From NCBI RefSeq assembly GCF_013868135.1, contig NZ_JACEMU010000004.1, positions 434,001-498,000 of the forward strand: a stretch of 64,000 nucleotides of DNA, in the 5' to 3' direction. Below are positions 63,662 through 64,000 of this stretch, piece after piece. The notes beneath the pieces were generated by a model. That model made no database searches and had not been told where the DNA came from. It worked only from the letters and a program-made list of their open reading frames with translations. The DNA is from Paracoccus sp. S1E-3 (lineage in GTDB: Bacteria; Pseudomonadota; Alphaproteobacteria; Rhodobacterales; Rhodobacteraceae). The stretch's first letter is position 1. Every line of letters begins with the position of its first letter. Position numbers and translations under genes: made by a program.

Positions 63662-64000
63662 GCGGCACCATGGTCTGCAGCCAGATCGCGGTTGCGAGCG
63701 AGACGTGGGTGGCGGAGATTTCGCCGAGGGAGCCGCGGATTTCCGTGGCCCCGTTCAGCACCAGCCGCCCGCGCATGCGGGCCGTGGCGCTGGCGTTGAT
63801 CTTGTAGAGCAGCGTTGCGCCGAAAAGGTAGGTGCCGTCCACCGGGGCCACGAAGTGATTATTGGCGGCCTCGAACCCGCCTTGATCGTTGTAGTCGGTG
63901 TTGTTCAGGCCGATCTTCGTCCAGGTCCCTACGCCGACGTAGTTGTCGTAGTTCGTGTATGCCTTGAAGCGCGGCAGCCGGGGCTGATCGACGATGCCGG
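63540..64000 (-). CDS. phage tail protein with C1q-like C-terminal domain, partial
   Basis: The frame enters from the right edge: PRLPRFKAYTNYDNYVGVG, then GGFEAANNHFVAPVDGTYLF, EIRGSLGEISATHVSLATA, AGDTVELQGYFRVADGYFAA and SFWGCKVG. The alternating pattern with VDGTYLF and LTAGDTVEL is that of C1q/TNF-like jelly-roll tips found on phage tail proteins. The native end is probably just after CKVG near 63555; beyond that the frame (to 63351) reads antisense of the neighbouring gene. The N-terminal part lies outside the window. Confidence 0.6.

Overview
The window is GC-rich chromosomal-type DNA from an alphaproteobacterium, most likely a Rhodobacterales close to Paracoccus. The core genes (topoisomerase IV ParE, ClpX, ClpP, Pth, TrpB), the FNR-type site, the TRAP transporter and the PHB/acetate genes all fit this. 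The genus is an inference from protein character, not from a database search.

Layout. (1) 1-10.9 kb is ordinary housekeeping DNA: glutathione transferase, parE, a BRCT protein, a PAP2 phosphatase, clpX, clpP, pth, three DUF proteins, trpB and tRNA-Ser(UGA). (2) 10.9-11.8 kb holds a decayed HTH-type gene with a 19-bp tandem duplication. (3) 11.8-37.2 kb is a large acyl-CoA catabolic supercluster. It has an IclR regulator, two type III CoA-transferases, a two-subunit MaoC hydratase, an HMG-CoA-lyase-type lyase, an MmgE/PrpD protein, a complete TRAP uptake system, five acyl-CoA dehydrogenases (two adjacent pairs), an enoyl-CoA hydratase, an amidohydrolase, an Old Yellow Enzyme, an acyl-CoA ligase, a FadB-type fusion, two hotdog thioesterases and a truncated thiolase. 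One AT-rich palindromic motif recurs at four promoter regions here, which points to a single regulon for an unidentified branched or cyclic carboxylic acid.

(4) 37.2-41.6 kb and 55.2-64 kb are mosaics of broken mobile DNA: ParDE, a serine recombinase lacking its C-terminus, another lacking its N-terminus, fragments of phage head, terminase, primase and tail genes, an IS66 TnpB piece fused to a capsid gene, and an IS5-family transposase. Imperfect direct copies of about 125 bp at 37.46 and 60.78 kb carry a tRNA-Asp-like 3' end and a terminator; they look like attachment-site remnants. (5) Between the mosaics, 41.6-55.2 kb is intact: gltS; phaC-(maoC-pta)-ackA-fabI, preceded by a perfect FNR box; and hlyD-rbbA-yhhJ-lipoprotein with a divergent TetR gene. 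This suggests carbon storage and overflow under low oxygen.

(6) 57.3-63.5 kb is a defence island, more AT-rich at its start. An AvcD-like antiviral dCTP deaminase, an unrecognised protein and the N-terminal part of a type I restriction HsdR overlap each other in one operon. A large protein resembling the uncharacterised YjiT/STY4851 group follows and is cut off by a phage tail fragment.
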